Shown here: in pieces, positions 53,601 through 64,000 of the stretch
How the letters are laid out: every line of letters begins with the position of its first letter
Position numbering within the stretch: the first letter of the stretch is position 1
Assembly: GCF_019175285.1 (NCBI RefSeq)
Contig: NC_056524.1
Coordinates: 148,569,909-148,633,908 of the forward strand
Reading direction: 5' to 3'
Length of the DNA: 64,000 bases
Source of the DNA: Sceloporus undulatus
Lineage: Eukaryota; Chordata; Lepidosauria; Squamata; Phrynosomatidae
The notes under the pieces: model-generated
Seen by the model: only the letters and a program-made list of their open reading frames with translations
The model's database searches: none
Told to the model about the DNA's origin: nothing
Program-made: the position numbers and the translations under genes

Positions 53601-54492
53601 TGTCTGAATCTACAAAAACAAATTCTCAACTAAAAATCGTTGACAAAAGCAATTCTTTACTGCCAGACACATCTTGTCTACATTCTTTACACAGTTCAGC
53701 ATTAGAATGAGGAAAAGACAGTATATACAGACAGTGGCATCACTAGGGTTGGTGTCACCCATTGCGGAAACTGATGGTGTTATGCCTCCATTGACCTCCT
53801 CCCATTTCAAACCATACAGAATCCTCAGTAATGTTTTTTGGCACTAGTTACTCGTAAATCGTAATTTCCATATACAGTACCTCTGAATGTAATGCCAACA
53901 GTTGTAATATAAACAATTAGCAAAATTAAAATTATACCTTCCTATTACAATATCATATGGACAATGAACATAGTGAAGATTTGGTTAAAATGTGATGTTT
54001 TTAAAGAAAATTTGAAAATAATAGCATTCAATTTTTTTAAAAAATGTTTTTTTAAAATTGAAATTAGAATTTAAAAAAAATTCTGGGACCTTTCCTTTCT
54101 CCTCCCACTGAGCTTCACCCCACTCCCACCATCTCTTAAAGCATTTTAAACAGAAGCAGGTGAATGCCACAGCCCGTTTCTTCCAAAAGGGAGGTGCTTG
54201 AGGGGCAGTGGTGTCACCCCCTTAGGGTGTGTCTCTTCCAACTCTATGATTCTATGATTTTGATTCTATGATGCAGTCTGCACCCCCTAGCGTCACCACT
54301 GTATACAGAATGACAAGTTAGACCCTAGAGTTCTTTTAACCTTTTTATAACTAATTTTAGTCTTGAATTGGTAATCAATTATTTTAATTTGATGTTGGTG
54401 GAGGGTTGGGGATTATATTATTTTGATTATGTTATGTTTTAAATTTTATTTCCTCTTACAGTAACCTGCCTTGATCCATAGGGAGAGGCGGG

Positions 54493-54531
<39 letters not shown>

Positions 54532-57500
54532 TCCAAATAAGAACAGGAGAAAACATCTAGTACTTCAAGACAGGGGCTCCTGGAGAACATCATCCCACTG
54601 AGATCTTAGAATACCTGGCCATTTCCTGCCAAGTTTATTTTCTGTCAAGTCTAGAACATGGGATGTACATACATCTCAAGATTGTTGAGCAGGAATTGGA
54701 GTTGTCCACAGTCCTGCACCTGCTCTAACAGAAGCAGAAGCTAATATTCACAGAATACGTGAACAGATCTGATGACTGACAGTTCTCAAAGCCATTCTTT
54801 TCAGAAGGAAATTATGAGACACTGATCATGCATTTGCAATTGAGGCTTTCCGAGACTAATGGATAAAGCTACACATAGAGTAACACCAGTACAACGAATA
54901 CTGATAGTAGAAACTCAAGCTCAGTGTTTGCAATGTCTTGGTTTGTGTGTTTGTGCCTAAACACTTAAGTGTGACGAGTACATGAAAATGGATAATAAAC
55001 TGTGTGTTCCTGAATGGCAAAGGATTGAACTATCCAGTCCAGTCCTCTGCCATTCAGGAACACATAGTCAAAGCACTCCTGACAGATGGCCATCCAGGCT
55101 GATTAAAAACCTCCAAAGAAGGAGACTCTGCCACTCTCTCAGGCAGTGTGTTCCACTGTCGAACAGCTCTCACTGTCAGGAAGTTGTAGTCATTTCCAAT
55201 TCTAGGATTCTAGGATTCTTGGTGCAGAAGGTGGATATTTTAAAAACAAAACCGAATTTATCACTTTGTCATTTTCAGTACCTGAAGTATCAGAGGAGCT
55301 GCTCTCACGCTTTGATTTAGCTGGTTTAGCAGTATTTTTTGCTGCAACAGATTTGACAGAAAGCTTTACTGCTTCCTTCTTGTCTTCTTCAGAAGAAGAA
55401 TCTATGGAAGAAACATGCATATTTCAAGTGTACTGTCAAATGTAATCTCAAGAACACATTTCTGGCAAGCTTTGTACTCATATGCATACAGATGTATCAA
55501 AGACTGCATAAGAGAAAGCCTCCTTCTGAGGTTTATCTTTTACTTCCCATCTTTCCTCTCTACTGCCCTTTCCCCTACTCAAAGATCACCCTTGGGTAAG
55601 GAAGCAGTAGTTATACTAAAATTGGGTAGAGACATCTTGGCAGAACAGGTAAGATCTTTTTCTACTGCAGCCTTTTCACACAACAAATCCAACAATAAAG
55701 TCTAATTCACAGTTACAGCCCCTAAGTGGCAATTACTAATGAACTACTTTCATTAATGTTATTGAGAAAAAGAACAAGTACCCCAAAATAGGAAAATATT
55801 AGCAATTGTGTATTATATAGAGCTTGGTGTCATAAAAAGCATTCTTCACTTAATGTATATGTTCATGTATAAGTCTAAAGCTTTTAGTGAAAAAATCAAT
55901 CCAAAAAAACCTTGGTTAACTTATCCATGGGTCAATGGAGGTACTGTACCTTAACTCTTACAATAATAAAAAAAATCATCCTATTCTCTGTCTGGAAAAA
56001 AATGAGAACTTAGTCTGTCCCAGGAGCACCTAAAAGATACACAGATCCCCTCTACTACTTTGCCATGGCACTGTTTCTTGCCTTTTTGAATGCCTGGGTG
56101 GGAAAATGGCAGTGGTGGCTGCTGTTTAGCACCTCCTCTCAAAAGAGCAATGTGAGGAATCAGGCTTTGAAGGATTTGAATAAGACATTTGTATATGTTT
56201 GTCAGCTTTTCTGGGTTTATATCAAACAAAGATATCACATAAAAGACTATAATCACTGCTACCATATACACCTCCCCCCCAGGTTTTACCCTTGACTTAT
56301 CAACAGGGCATATCAAAAATTTTAATTTTGGTCCCCAAACCTCAATTTATAGATAAGGTCAACTTACAGTTGCATACATTCACTAGTTATTTGCCAGCTT
56401 GCTTGGTGCAAGTACTTATGTAAGCAGAGTGATGTCACAGAGCACAGAAAGTGCATTTTTGTAATGGGAACTCTGGAGGACAGGTTCTATGCACATAGAT
56501 GGAGGACTATCCACAAATGGCTCAGAAATCTTACAAATAATGTCTTAGAATTCTAAATATGAACACTCAACAGAAATTTCCAGCCTGTTCCTCAGAATAA
56601 TTGTTCATTCAGCTATATTTGCTAGCATACAAAATTTTCCCCTTTGCAAATTATTCCTGCACTGACTGGACATATCAATAGTCTATGACAAAATATACTG
56701 AATAACTTAATACCTCTGAAAGACATAAAACTAAACATTCCTGCCATAAAAGGCTACAGTGCAAGAGAGCATGCATGCTTGTATTCAAAATATTCACCTG
56801 AATCACTCTCTGAACTATCCTCTTCTTTTTGAGTAGGAAGAGGAACCGATTTGGGAGTATGTTGTTGTTTAGCTACAGGTTCTTTAGCTACAAAAATAAA
56901 ATGATAGCATTAAGTCTTTCTCTTCCCGCACCCCCAAGGCACCATGACAATTCAAGGCTAACGTAACATCCTCACCTTAAAATAAACTATCCAAGGTGGG
57001 ATCAGGCAACTGCAGGGATGCACAGCAGCAGACATCCATCCTGGCTGTGAAAGCAGCATTACTGACCACTAAGCCAGTATCAAAAGACTGTGTTTGGGGT
57101 ACATGACTGCAGTGCTTGTAGACCTACCTTAATTTGATTAGAAGGCGACACTGAATTGTTTCTCTTCTCTTATTTATCTTGCAAGCTGCTTCAAGGGACC
57201 ATCTTACCTCTAAGACTACATATTAGAATAATGAAGGAACCAAGATCTTTAAAGAGCATTGGGGCATTTTCATGTGTTGCTAACAAGAGGGCTACTTATA
57301 GGAGGGGTGTGTGAGGTCGTTCACCCCAAAGAATTCTGCCCCCCCGGTGAAATTTTCCTTCAAACCCCAACATTCTAGAATCACATAGTGAAACATTTAA
57401 TGATCATTCATACTCAGAACTCATACTTGCCGTTTCTGCATTCCCTTGGCAATTTTGTCTGCCTAAACTATCTATAAATACTCAAATGAGAGAATAACAC

Positions 57501-60500
57501 CTTTGTTATTCATCCAGAAACTGCAGTTACAAATAAAAACAACAGTATAAATATACATAAAATCCCAAGGATCCCACCAACCACGACACATCTCAATCCA
57601 CACTTTTTACAATCCATGCTGACAGCATGGAAAAACAGTTTGACATTCTCATATCTTATCCATCTTCAGTCAGGCCTTTTCTTCTGCATACAAATTTCAA
57701 CAGCCCTGATAAAATTTCTCACTTTACTTTTTCAAAGAACAAAGGGCTATATAAAGTGGGCCCTTGGTATCCACTGGGGTTTGGTCCCAGGCACCCTCGT
57801 GGATAACAAAATCTGTGGATGCTCAAGTCCGATTAAATACAATGGCATAGCAAAATGGTGTCCCTTATATAAAATGGAAAAACATGGTTTGCTATTTGGA
57901 ATTTATATTTCTTTTGAATATATTTAAGCCATGGATGCTTGAATCCATGGATTAAAAAGCCTGTGGATAAGGGGGGCTGACTGTACTATCCATGATTTAT
58001 TTTGTAACTCTAATTCAAAATTGTGAGATGAATTAAGACAGCATCATGGGAGAAGGGAGACCCACAGCGTATAGGTTGCCCCCAAACTGTACCCAGTTCA
58101 AATAGTCTGGATAGCCCTGGCAACAGGCACACTGGGTGAATAATGCTGCTGATTAATGTCTGGTTGGCAAACAGAAAAACAGCGTGATCATGGACAAGCA
58201 TGCTGACCTGGCATGTACAACAGAGACCTGGCTGGATGATGCTGGGGGATGGGGGCTATCTCTCCCATTTTGTCTACCTGCATTCTCTGTACAGCAGCAA
58301 GTGATGCATGGAAACAAGGAGACATAGATGTTTATCACACTATGCTCTTAAAGAGGTACTATTCCAGTGTGACTCCTCTAGCTGCCTCCTGTTGCATGCT
58401 GGGATTGGCAGTTTTAAGGAGGGGTATTTAGAATTCTCAGGCAGAGAAGTTCAGCTCCTTAAAACTGCCAATCCCAGCATGCAACAGGAGGCTGCTAGAG
58501 GAGTCACACTGGAATAGTAGCTCTTTAAGAGCATAGTGTGATAAATATCTTAGATGCAGTGGTCTAATATGACTCCATCTTTCTCACCAGGAATGCAGTC
58601 TTGAAGTCTCCTGGTATGCATGTGTGTATATGTATTTGAAGGAGGATGGCTGGGACAGAATAGTGATTATGCTGGTGTCCTGAGCTGACTTGAGTTGTTC
58701 TCAGCAAGGGTTTTGGAGTCCCCTCAGCTTGTTATGCTGGGAGAATTCTGATGTCCATACGGAGACTGCTGCTGTGAGTAGCTCTGGATTTCATGTCCTC
58801 CACAATAACCATGTCTGTCCCAAGCATTATCTGATGCCACCCGCGCTGCTAGCCATGCTCTAGACCTAGTCTTTTTGTGCTGGATGGTATGATGGTGATC
58901 TAGGTGTGGAGAAACTTCTTCTAGCTCCACTGTTATGGGCAGATCACTACCTGGTGGGACTTCAGATTCATTGGAACTTGTGTAATGATTAAGATGGTAC
59001 ACCTCAAGAGTCTTCTGGTTCTAGAAAGATTCATGATGCTTCTTGGAGAGTTTACTGTTGACTGGACAGGTTATCAAAGTCTGGTATCTGGAATGGAGAA
59101 ACTGCCATCATGGTGGCTATGACTGCCCCAGTGCAGCGTTCCTCTGATTTATGAGGGAACTGGAAATGATGAAATAACAGGGACAGAGTGTAGAGCATCA
59201 CTGATGGAAAACTCAGAACAAGTCTGACTGAACATGGATGATAACTTATTGCAAAGCCTAATCCATGGTAATGGGGACTATAAAGAAATATTTCTCTGCA
59301 CCATTATGTCCAACAGTCTTCCAGCAGGGGAAGGGGCCTTCTGCAGTTTGTCCCATAAGAAGAGAATGCAGACCACATGACAGAACACTATGAAGAATTT
59401 GTAAGACATTATGCAAACTGGGTGACTTTGGGAAAGTCACACTCTCTCAGCCTCAGAGGATGCCAATGGCAAACCCCCTCTGAAGAAACTTGCCAAGCAA
59501 GTCCAGTCATAGATTCGCCTTAGGGTAGCCAAAGTCAGAAGTAACCTGGAGGCATACAACAACAACAACAACAGCAAATGCAAACAAAATCACTCTAATT
59601 TGGATGGTGAAGTTGGTATAGGTCCAGTGGATTTAACCATTGGGGCTCATGTTCTCTCAGCCTCAGAGAAAGGGGATGGTAGACTTCCTCTTAAGGAATC
59701 TGTCCAGGAATGTCACATTAAGGGCTTTGTTTTTAGATTGTCACTAACTGAAGGCACACAATGACAAAACATTTTACATGATGCTGTAAAAGGTCCAGAA
59801 ATTTCACCAACTCATCTCTCTCGTACTGCAGAGCTGTGAAATGCAAAGGAACCTTGCCAGGAAGAAAAGAGAAATGGTGTAGGGTTGTCTAGTAGGGCAT
59901 TAAGGATGCTAGTAAATGAGTGGTTGATACTTACAGCAATCCCAATATTATTTAACTTGAGAGAATTACTCGCTTAATACTAACACTCCTTGCAAAAAAT
60001 GTTACCTATTTATTCAACACTATTCTAACTCTTAAAAATTATTTCTCTCCCTGTTCCTTCAGTTGCATGAGAATGATCATTCTTGGCATGTATCAACCAC
60101 TCATTTTCCATGAGACTTATGGAATAGTCCACAACACTTGGGATATAACCAAGCCACCAATAACAGGGAGGACCTATGTAGAATTATTGTTAACCACAGC
60201 CTACTCTCCTACCAAAGGCAGCGTGGCTTGCCCTGAACTTGTCCACTTTGTAATGTCTCACAAAAGCAGAAGGCTCTTTCCAACCTGAAGTTCTTTACAT
60301 GTCCTCAATTGAAGCTGACACTCTATAGGCCACCAATGGCACAATTCACCTAGTCAATTGAGCCTATACATGCACTGGTCGTGCAACCTTTGCTAGGTTG
60401 TAACTGAAAAATACAGGCTTTCTACTATCCACGACAGCATTTGTTTTGATGTCTTCTGGCCCAAAGTCCTCAGATAGAATGATTCCAAAATGTCCAGTAG

Positions 60501-62343
60501 GATGACCAAAGTCTCCATCTAGAACCATCTGTACTGGACAAACCCATTGAGAATTTCAGATCCAGAACAAGTCTGTAACTCCTGTTGCGTTTCAGAACTG
60601 TCAAGAATAGAAAATATACACTTTGGTATTTTTCATCCCTTGGGGCATCTATGGCTGATATGACTAATAAATGAGTGATTTTGTCCTGAACAACCTGTAT
60701 TTTTTCTAAATCCTTAGATAATGGTGATTGGGGAAAAACCTTCTCTCTGGTTTCCTTTGGAATTGCATTTTGTAACATGACCTCTAGTACCCATTTGTCC
60801 GATGTTATCCAACTCCAAAGGTATCTCCCTGCTACCAGTATCGCTCTTGAGTTGGTATTGGGGTTTGCAAACCCTATTGGGCTAGGATCCGCCCCTTCTG
60901 AATTGTTGCTGACTCTGTTTTCTAAACTGGGAGCTCATATATTTATTTACCTTTGTTCTTAACTAATGTGGCAGAAGGGCCTTTTAATGTGGTGTGCTTT
61001 TTTTAAAAATTCTTTTAACGGTGTGTATTTGTTTTTAAACTTTGTACAATAAGATTTTAGCTGCCCTCTGTTTTAATTTATTGTATGCTGTCTTGGGCCT
61101 CACATCAGGAAAGGAAAGATAATAAATAAAATAAAATACAATTTTACCAGTCATAACACATTAAACAACTATTTCCCAGGCCTTGGACAGCAAAACTCTA
61201 TTTACCTATACTCAGAGGAGGCCACCTTTCTGCATGTCTTACTGTTCTGGGCCTGACTCTTCTGAGATCATTGCTATATCAGAAACAGCAATGATCCAAA
61301 TCACACCCAATGCAGAGAAGAAAAGTTACCACAATGAAGACTTAATAGAAAAAAGCAAGCCTACGCAGAAAACACACAGAGAAGCATGTTTCCTCTCTGG
61401 ACAACTGCTCTGGACTGAGTTTTAAACTTCAATTTGTTTCTTCTAGCAAGCTACAATTCAGTACACCTCAGCGCCCACTTTGGAAATTAATTTTGGCATG
61501 TTGCTTTAAAGTCCATTTGGAAGCCCCTGTGAACCCAGAGTTACAGAAGCCTCAGCCATGTTGGCCAATAGTCTGGGATTCTGGGAGCTGAAGCCCAAAA
61601 TCTCTTAAAGAGCACAGTCTAGGGACCGCTGCTCTAAACTCAGAGGGCAAAAAGGCATTCACGGTTGAAGGCTTGGGAGAGTGCCACCTAGTCCTATGCA
61701 AAAAATCCCAGCATGTGGTTGGCCTACTAAATCTCCCGATGACTAAACAAGGTTCACTGTAGCTTACATCTGCTGCACTAGGCACTCTTTAGCAGTCTGA
61801 GTTTAGGATGTATGAAAGCAATCAAAGCTTGGGCTACAAAAAGAAACCACTATCGTGAGGCAACCAAGGATTGTGAAGCAGAAGCTTCTGGGCTGACAAA
61901 GGCTTTGCCTGGCCAGGACAGAACTCTTTCCAGACAATGCACTCTTTCTCAAGAAAAAAGAAGAACTTCAACTCATCTATTATGCCTCCTAAAAAAGGTT
62001 GAGTAAATTCTGGAATGAATACACATACAATTTGTGCGCCTTTGATCCCCCCACCCACACTTTTTGGAATGAAGTAGTGAAAAACCTCAAGACCTCATCT
62101 GAAAGAAAAGTCGAAAAACCAAAAGGTGTGAGAGGTAAAATATGCCTCTTGCATGCTCCCCCCCGAATATGAATGTCTAGTCACCTGTATATAATTCCTT
62201 CTTCAAATCCATACCTGTTGTTTTCTTGCTGGACATCTGCTTCTTTTTGTCACTTTTCTCCAACTTGCTTTTAGAAGCAAGAGCTTGTGCTTTGCTGTTT
62301 TTCGACTCCATGGATGCAGGGGGTGGAACAGCACTGTACTGAC
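50447..62343 (-). CDS. NOLC1: NOLC1 / Nopp140 nucleolar phosphoprotein, last seven coding exons (5' part outside the window)
   Basis: Exons in transcript order: 62343-62215, 56887-56798, 55401-55282, 53609-53082, 51850-51744, 51465-51385, 50605-50447. Together they encode about 403 C-terminal residues of a protein near 700 in human. Nopp140 is a heavily CK2-phosphorylated chaperone of box C/D and H/ACA snoRNPs that shuttles between nucleolus, Cajal bodies and cytoplasm. Visible here are alternating Lys/Ala/Pro-rich basic and Ser/Asp/Glu acidic blocks ([23 protein letters not shown]), then the conserved SRP40-type C-terminus: [69 protein letters not shown] and a final SIKFESD. All junctions are GT-AG with consistent phase. 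The gene is convergent with PITX3. Confidence 0.95.
50683..51315. mobile_element. pogo/Tc1-mariner-type MITE carrying a nested solo LTR
   Basis: The inverted ends CAGACTGCCAAAATAAAGCT and AGCTTTATTTTGGCAGTCTG extend about 55 bp inward and are flanked by TA on both sides. Without the inserted LTR (50747-51158) and one copy of its 5-bp duplication the MITE is about 216 bp. It lies in the last NOLC1 intron. Confidence 0.88.
50747..51158 (-). mobile_element. solo LTR of an endogenous retrovirus-like element (fossil)
   Basis: Starts TG and ends CA on the element strand, with a 5-bp ATGGG duplication on both sides (50742-50746 and 51159-51163). An AATAAA lies near its 3' end. No internal region remains. 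It is younger than the MITE it sits in. Family not determined beyond LTR retroelement. Confidence 0.82.
51385..51465 (-). CDS. NOLC1: NOLC1 penultimate coding exon
   Basis: This 81-nt exon, phase 0 at both ends, encodes [20 protein letters not shown] then NNSFDAK. This is nearly the human SSPFRRVREEEIEVDSRVAD sequence. The acceptor is TTCAACAG and the donor GTAAGA. Confidence 0.94.
51744..51850 (-). CDS. NOLC1: NOLC1 exon with bipartite nuclear-localisation-like KKKRKREE and [10 protein letters not shown]
   Basis: This 107-nt exon enters at phase 1 and leaves at phase 0. It reads [20 protein letters not shown] then [15 protein letters not shown], aligning with the KKRKQNEAAKEAETPQAKKI and TPNTFPKRKK region of human NOLC1. 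It marks the start of the conserved C-terminal domain. Confidence 0.93.
53082..53609 (-). CDS. NOLC1: NOLC1 large internal exon, 528 nt
   Basis: Encodes about 176 residues holding several basic/acidic modules in one exon. They run from [20 protein letters not shown] through [18 protein letters not shown] and [16 protein letters not shown] to [16 protein letters not shown]. It is phase 1 at both ends (528 is a multiple of three). The acceptor is TTTGTAG and the donor GTAGGT. The length suggests several ancestral module exons fused or never split. Confidence 0.92.
53732..54301 (+). mobile_element. hAT-type MITE with perfect 8-bp target duplication and nested CR1 tail
   Basis: Ends CAGTGGCATCACTAGG and CCTAGCGTCACCACTG are inverted. 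TATACAGA flanks both sides (53724-53731 and 54302-54309). A CR1 3' tail of about 44 bp (TCTCTTCCAACTCTATGATT onwards) sits at 54229-54272. It is the reference copy for the relatives at 5104, 10821 and 18371, and lies in a NOLC1 intron. Confidence 0.93.
54492..54531. repeat. (ATT)n microsatellite after a LINE-like tail
   Basis: About thirteen ATT units. The preceding 'AGTAACCTGCCTTGATCCAT' (54461-54480) looks like a LINE or SINE 3' end. Confidence 0.85.
55019..55222 (+). mobile_element. CR1 LINE 3' end with 5' inversion
   Basis: 55019-55183 is minus-orientation CR1 ('GACAGATGGCCATCCAGGCT', 'GTGTTCCACTGTCGAACAGC'). It is joined to a short plus-orientation tail at 55184-55222 ('CATTTCCAATTCTAGGATTC'). 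This arrangement is typical of twin priming. Confidence 0.75.
55282..55401 (-). CDS. NOLC1: NOLC1 internal exon, 120 nt
   Basis: Encodes [20 protein letters not shown], a further [12 protein letters not shown] basic stretch and ESSSSDTSD. It is another acidic-plus-basic module, phase 1 on both sides, with acceptor CCATAG and donor GTACTG. Confidence 0.9.
56798..56887 (-). CDS. NOLC1: NOLC1 internal exon, 90 nt
   Basis: Encodes [20 protein letters not shown] followed by [10 protein letters not shown]: one basic Lys/Pro segment and one acidic Ser segment, the Nopp140 repeat unit. It is phase 1 at both ends, with acceptor TTTGTAG and donor GTGAAT. Confidence 0.9.
57754..57983 (+). mobile_element. 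Tigger/pogo-like MITE
   Basis: Left end AAGTGGGCCCTTGGTATCC, right end GGGGGGCTGACTG, TA flanks. Very similar in its interior to 1419-1647 ('GTGGATAACAAAATCTGTGG'). Confidence 0.85.
58331..58545. mobile_element. foldback MITE with arms of about 90 bp
   Basis: Arms 58331-58420 and 58455-58545 are near-perfect reverse complements (TTTATCACACTATGCTCTTA against its complement at the right), around a loop of about 34 bp. It is inserted in the L2. Confidence 0.9.
59421..59576 (+). repeat. tRNA-derived SINE, 3' two-thirds
   Basis: 'CTGGGTGACTTTGGGAAAGT', 'CTCTCAGCCTCAGAGG' and an (AAC)n tail. Similar words TTATGCAAA and AAATGCAAA at its edges suggest a target duplication in the L2. Confidence 0.85.
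59640..59775 (+). repeat. tRNA-derived SINE fragment
   Basis: 'TCTCTCAGCCTCAGAGAAAG' through 'ACTGAAGGCACACAATGACA'. A more diverged copy next to the previous one. Confidence 0.7.
60415..60935 (-). mobile_element. DIRS-like retroelement fossil (reverse transcriptase fragment)
   Basis: The minus strand shows the N-terminal reverse-transcriptase region of a DIRS-type (tyrosine-recombinase) or related LTR-kin element; recognisable short words are TSDKWVLEV and YRLVLDLKF. It is a short, old, clearly broken fragment of about 0.5 kb in a NOLC1 intron, with no terminal repeats seen. Confidence 0.65.
62215..62343 (-). CDS. NOLC1: NOLC1 internal exon (GQYSAVPPP block)
   Basis: This 129-nt exon is phase 1 at both ends. 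It reads [16 protein letters not shown] and then a Lys/Ser-rich run ending SSKKTT, aligning with the GPYSSVPPPSAPPPKK region in the middle of mammalian NOLC1. The acceptor is TTTGTAG and the donor GTATGG on the minus strand. Confidence 0.9.
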
Positions 62344-63397
62344 CTACAAAGAGACAAGAGGTTCAAGAAGATGTAAGTATGCCAGCGGTCAAGGAGACAC
62401 ATCTTCCGCAGGTGTACTCTTCATACTCTTCAGCATTTAAAGTGAAGTGACGCATGCAGATGGAAGTCTAAAGACCTACTTATTATTTGGTTTTATATTC
62501 TGCCTTTTTTCCAGTTAAAAAGTAATTGAACCATAAAGTATACCAAAGATCCAAAAGATGTAAGATTAAAAAATAAAAAATGAAGGTTAAAATTGCTTGA
62601 AATTCTGCCTTTAACTCTGTCAAAACCACAATGAAAAAAAACTAAGGAAAATGGAGCACCCAAGCAGTAGCGCTTGGCATACAGCAACTAGATAGTTGCC
62701 AAAAGTCTGCTTGAGTAAAAAAAGGTCTAGCTTCCCATAGTAAAGAGTCACAAAACACGCTTGTATGGAATAATACAGTCTCTGAGCTTGGGACCAAGTC
62801 AGACAGGGCATTATAGTATATGGAAACACTATATGGATCGGTATCCAGTCAAACTGTCAGTGAGTGACATGCTCCCTGTTACTGGCCCTCCCCATAATAT
62901 TTTGGACCAGCTGAAATATCTGAAATTCTTATCAAAAGCAGGTCCATATTAAGAAGTTCCTAATAGGACATAACTGAGGCGAAGTAAGAAGAAACACCTC
63001 AAGGAATGGGTACATTATAAATGCACTCCTGGCTACTGTCGTAATCTGTGTGGCATTTGAATACATTTAAAAATGTATTTTTAATACAAATAAGTTTTCT
63101 TAATCACAAATACATAAGCATATTGTGACTATTACCATGTCTCTTCTAATCCAATAAACACAAACATATAGGCATTACAGTAACAACAATAAATACATGG
63201 TAAACATGTAAAACATTACAATACACAACAATAAAACAGACTTCCCTATCTTAAGACCTTAGGTATTCGAGTTCCTGACCAATCTTTTTTTAATCTGTCT
63301 ATCGATCCACAGTCAAGTACTTTCAATAACCATTTAGACATAACTGGATCCCTCCCTTTCTTTGAATAGGTTGTTCTCGCTGCAATTATCATATAAC

Positions 63398-63428
<31 letters not shown>

Positions 63429-63454
63429 GTTTATTTATATACCGCTTTTCAGCA
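62344..63454 (-). other. NOLC1: NOLC1 intron, no further exon seen
   Basis: Searched for Lys/Ser-rich phase-1 exons like those downstream; none was recognised up to the L1. The next upstream exon is expected beyond 64000. Confidence 0.55.
63399..63428. repeat. (AAT)n microsatellite
   Basis: About ten AAT units followed by 'TTATTTATATACCGC', the same repeat end as at 22190 and 40170. Confidence 0.85.
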
Positions 63455-64000
63455 GTGATTTTTTTTCATATTTCCTTTCTATTTCTTCATCTATTATACC
63501 TAGAAGAGACATACTAGGATCTTTTTAGATTTCCTATGAGTTTAGTTATTATTTTGTGTATTTGAGACAAAATTCTTTTGCCCTTTATATAGCCATCATA
63601 TATGATACATGGTATGATACCTTCTCCTCTTTACATTTCCAGCATTTGTTGTAAATCTTCGTATACATTTTTGTAAGTTTATCTGGTGTAAGGTACCATC
63701 TAAACTGCATTTTGTAGATTTATCCCTCAGATCATAATTTAGGGTGAGTGTCAAAGGTTTTTTTTGCCATATTCTCTCTCATTCTCCCAACTGTACTTGA
63801 ATCATGAGTTCTTTGATTTGTTCTTCCTGTGTATGCAATTTCAGTTGTATCTTATGTAACCTGGATATTAAACATTCGTTTTCTTTCACGATTGTCTTTT
63901 CGGTATCAGATTCCTCCAATGCAATTCCATGTAGCATTTAATCCATTTTAAATCTTTCTGTTTATCATAATAAAAATATGCATGCCACCCATAATGAATA
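63455..64000 (-). mobile_element. L1 LINE, ORF2 C-terminal region, runs off the window
   Basis: On the minus strand around 63625-63710 it reads FRWYLTPDKLTKMYTKIYNK then CWKCKEEK, the conserved L1 ORF2 C-terminal Cys segment. Upstream ORF2 continues past 64000. A possible 3' UTR is at 63060-63395. It lies in a NOLC1 intron. Confidence 0.8.

Larger units (their letters stand above)
58140..59640 (+). mobile_element. L2 LINE, decayed, interrupted by a foldback MITE and a SINE
   Basis: 5' segment near 58190-58300 with an endonuclease-like [15 protein letters not shown] reading; further endonuclease/linker segments at 58670-59260 parallel 46890-47380; last piece at 59582-59640. It lies in a NOLC1 intron; many breaks. 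Confidence 0.7.

Noticed and set aside
53165-53710. A 181-residue open frame on the plus strand opposite the NOLC1 large exon
   Set aside because: It is the complement of Ser/Lys-rich NOLC1 coding sequence; long antisense frames are expected from such codon bias, and no domain is recognisable.

Overview
The window is vertebrate nuclear DNA, most likely from a squamate reptile (lizard or snake). It holds a dense mix of CR1, L2, BovB/RTE and L1 LINEs, tRNA- and 5S-derived SINEs, many hAT and Tigger/pogo MITEs, and Penelope-like retroelement ends. That combination is typical of lizards. Host coding sequence is sparse and lies in multi-exon genes with long AT-rich introns. Species cannot be told from the sequence.

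Two host genes are certain. PITX3 (+ strand) has its three coding exons at 26414-26522, 29003-29208 and 31682-32227. All splice sites are canonical and the predicted protein has 286 residues, with a bicoid-type (K50) homeodomain and a C-terminal OAR motif. A poly(A) signal at 33178-33183 probably ends the transcript; the non-coding first exon was not found. NOLC1 (Nopp140, - strand) contributes its last seven coding exons between 62343 and 50447, with a 3' UTR probably ending near 48930. Its 5' exons, with the LisH-type N-terminus, lie beyond 64000. The genes are convergent, as in human 10q24, which supports calling the homeobox gene PITX3 rather than PITX2. No ELOVL3 exon was recognised between them.

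Layout: 1-26 kb is repeat-rich and has no recognisable coding exon. It holds a tandem array of Penelope-end repeats with hammerhead-like cores, SINEs, BovB, L2, L1, CR1, hAT MITEs and a Penelope GIY-YIG fragment. 22.3-33.2 kb is comparatively repeat-poor, contains PITX3, and is the best place for its regulatory DNA. 33.2-48.9 kb is a repeat-rich intergenic block: a well-preserved CR1, hAT MITEs, SINEs, a second BovB with a 10-N assembly gap, and a long L2. 48.9-64 kb is NOLC1, whose introns carry a solo LTR nested in a pogo-like MITE, an hAT MITE, an L2 with a long foldback MITE inside it, a DIRS-like fossil and an L1.

The most interesting structure is a set of Penelope-type terminal repeats with a hammerhead-ribozyme-like layout (CUGANGA-like box, stem-II hairpin, GAAA). 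One family forms a five-unit tandem array. In two families, three separate inverted head-to-head pairs are joined in or next to stem II, and a fourth inverted pair is joined inside the GIY-YIG region. All assignments come from reading the sequence; no database search was run.
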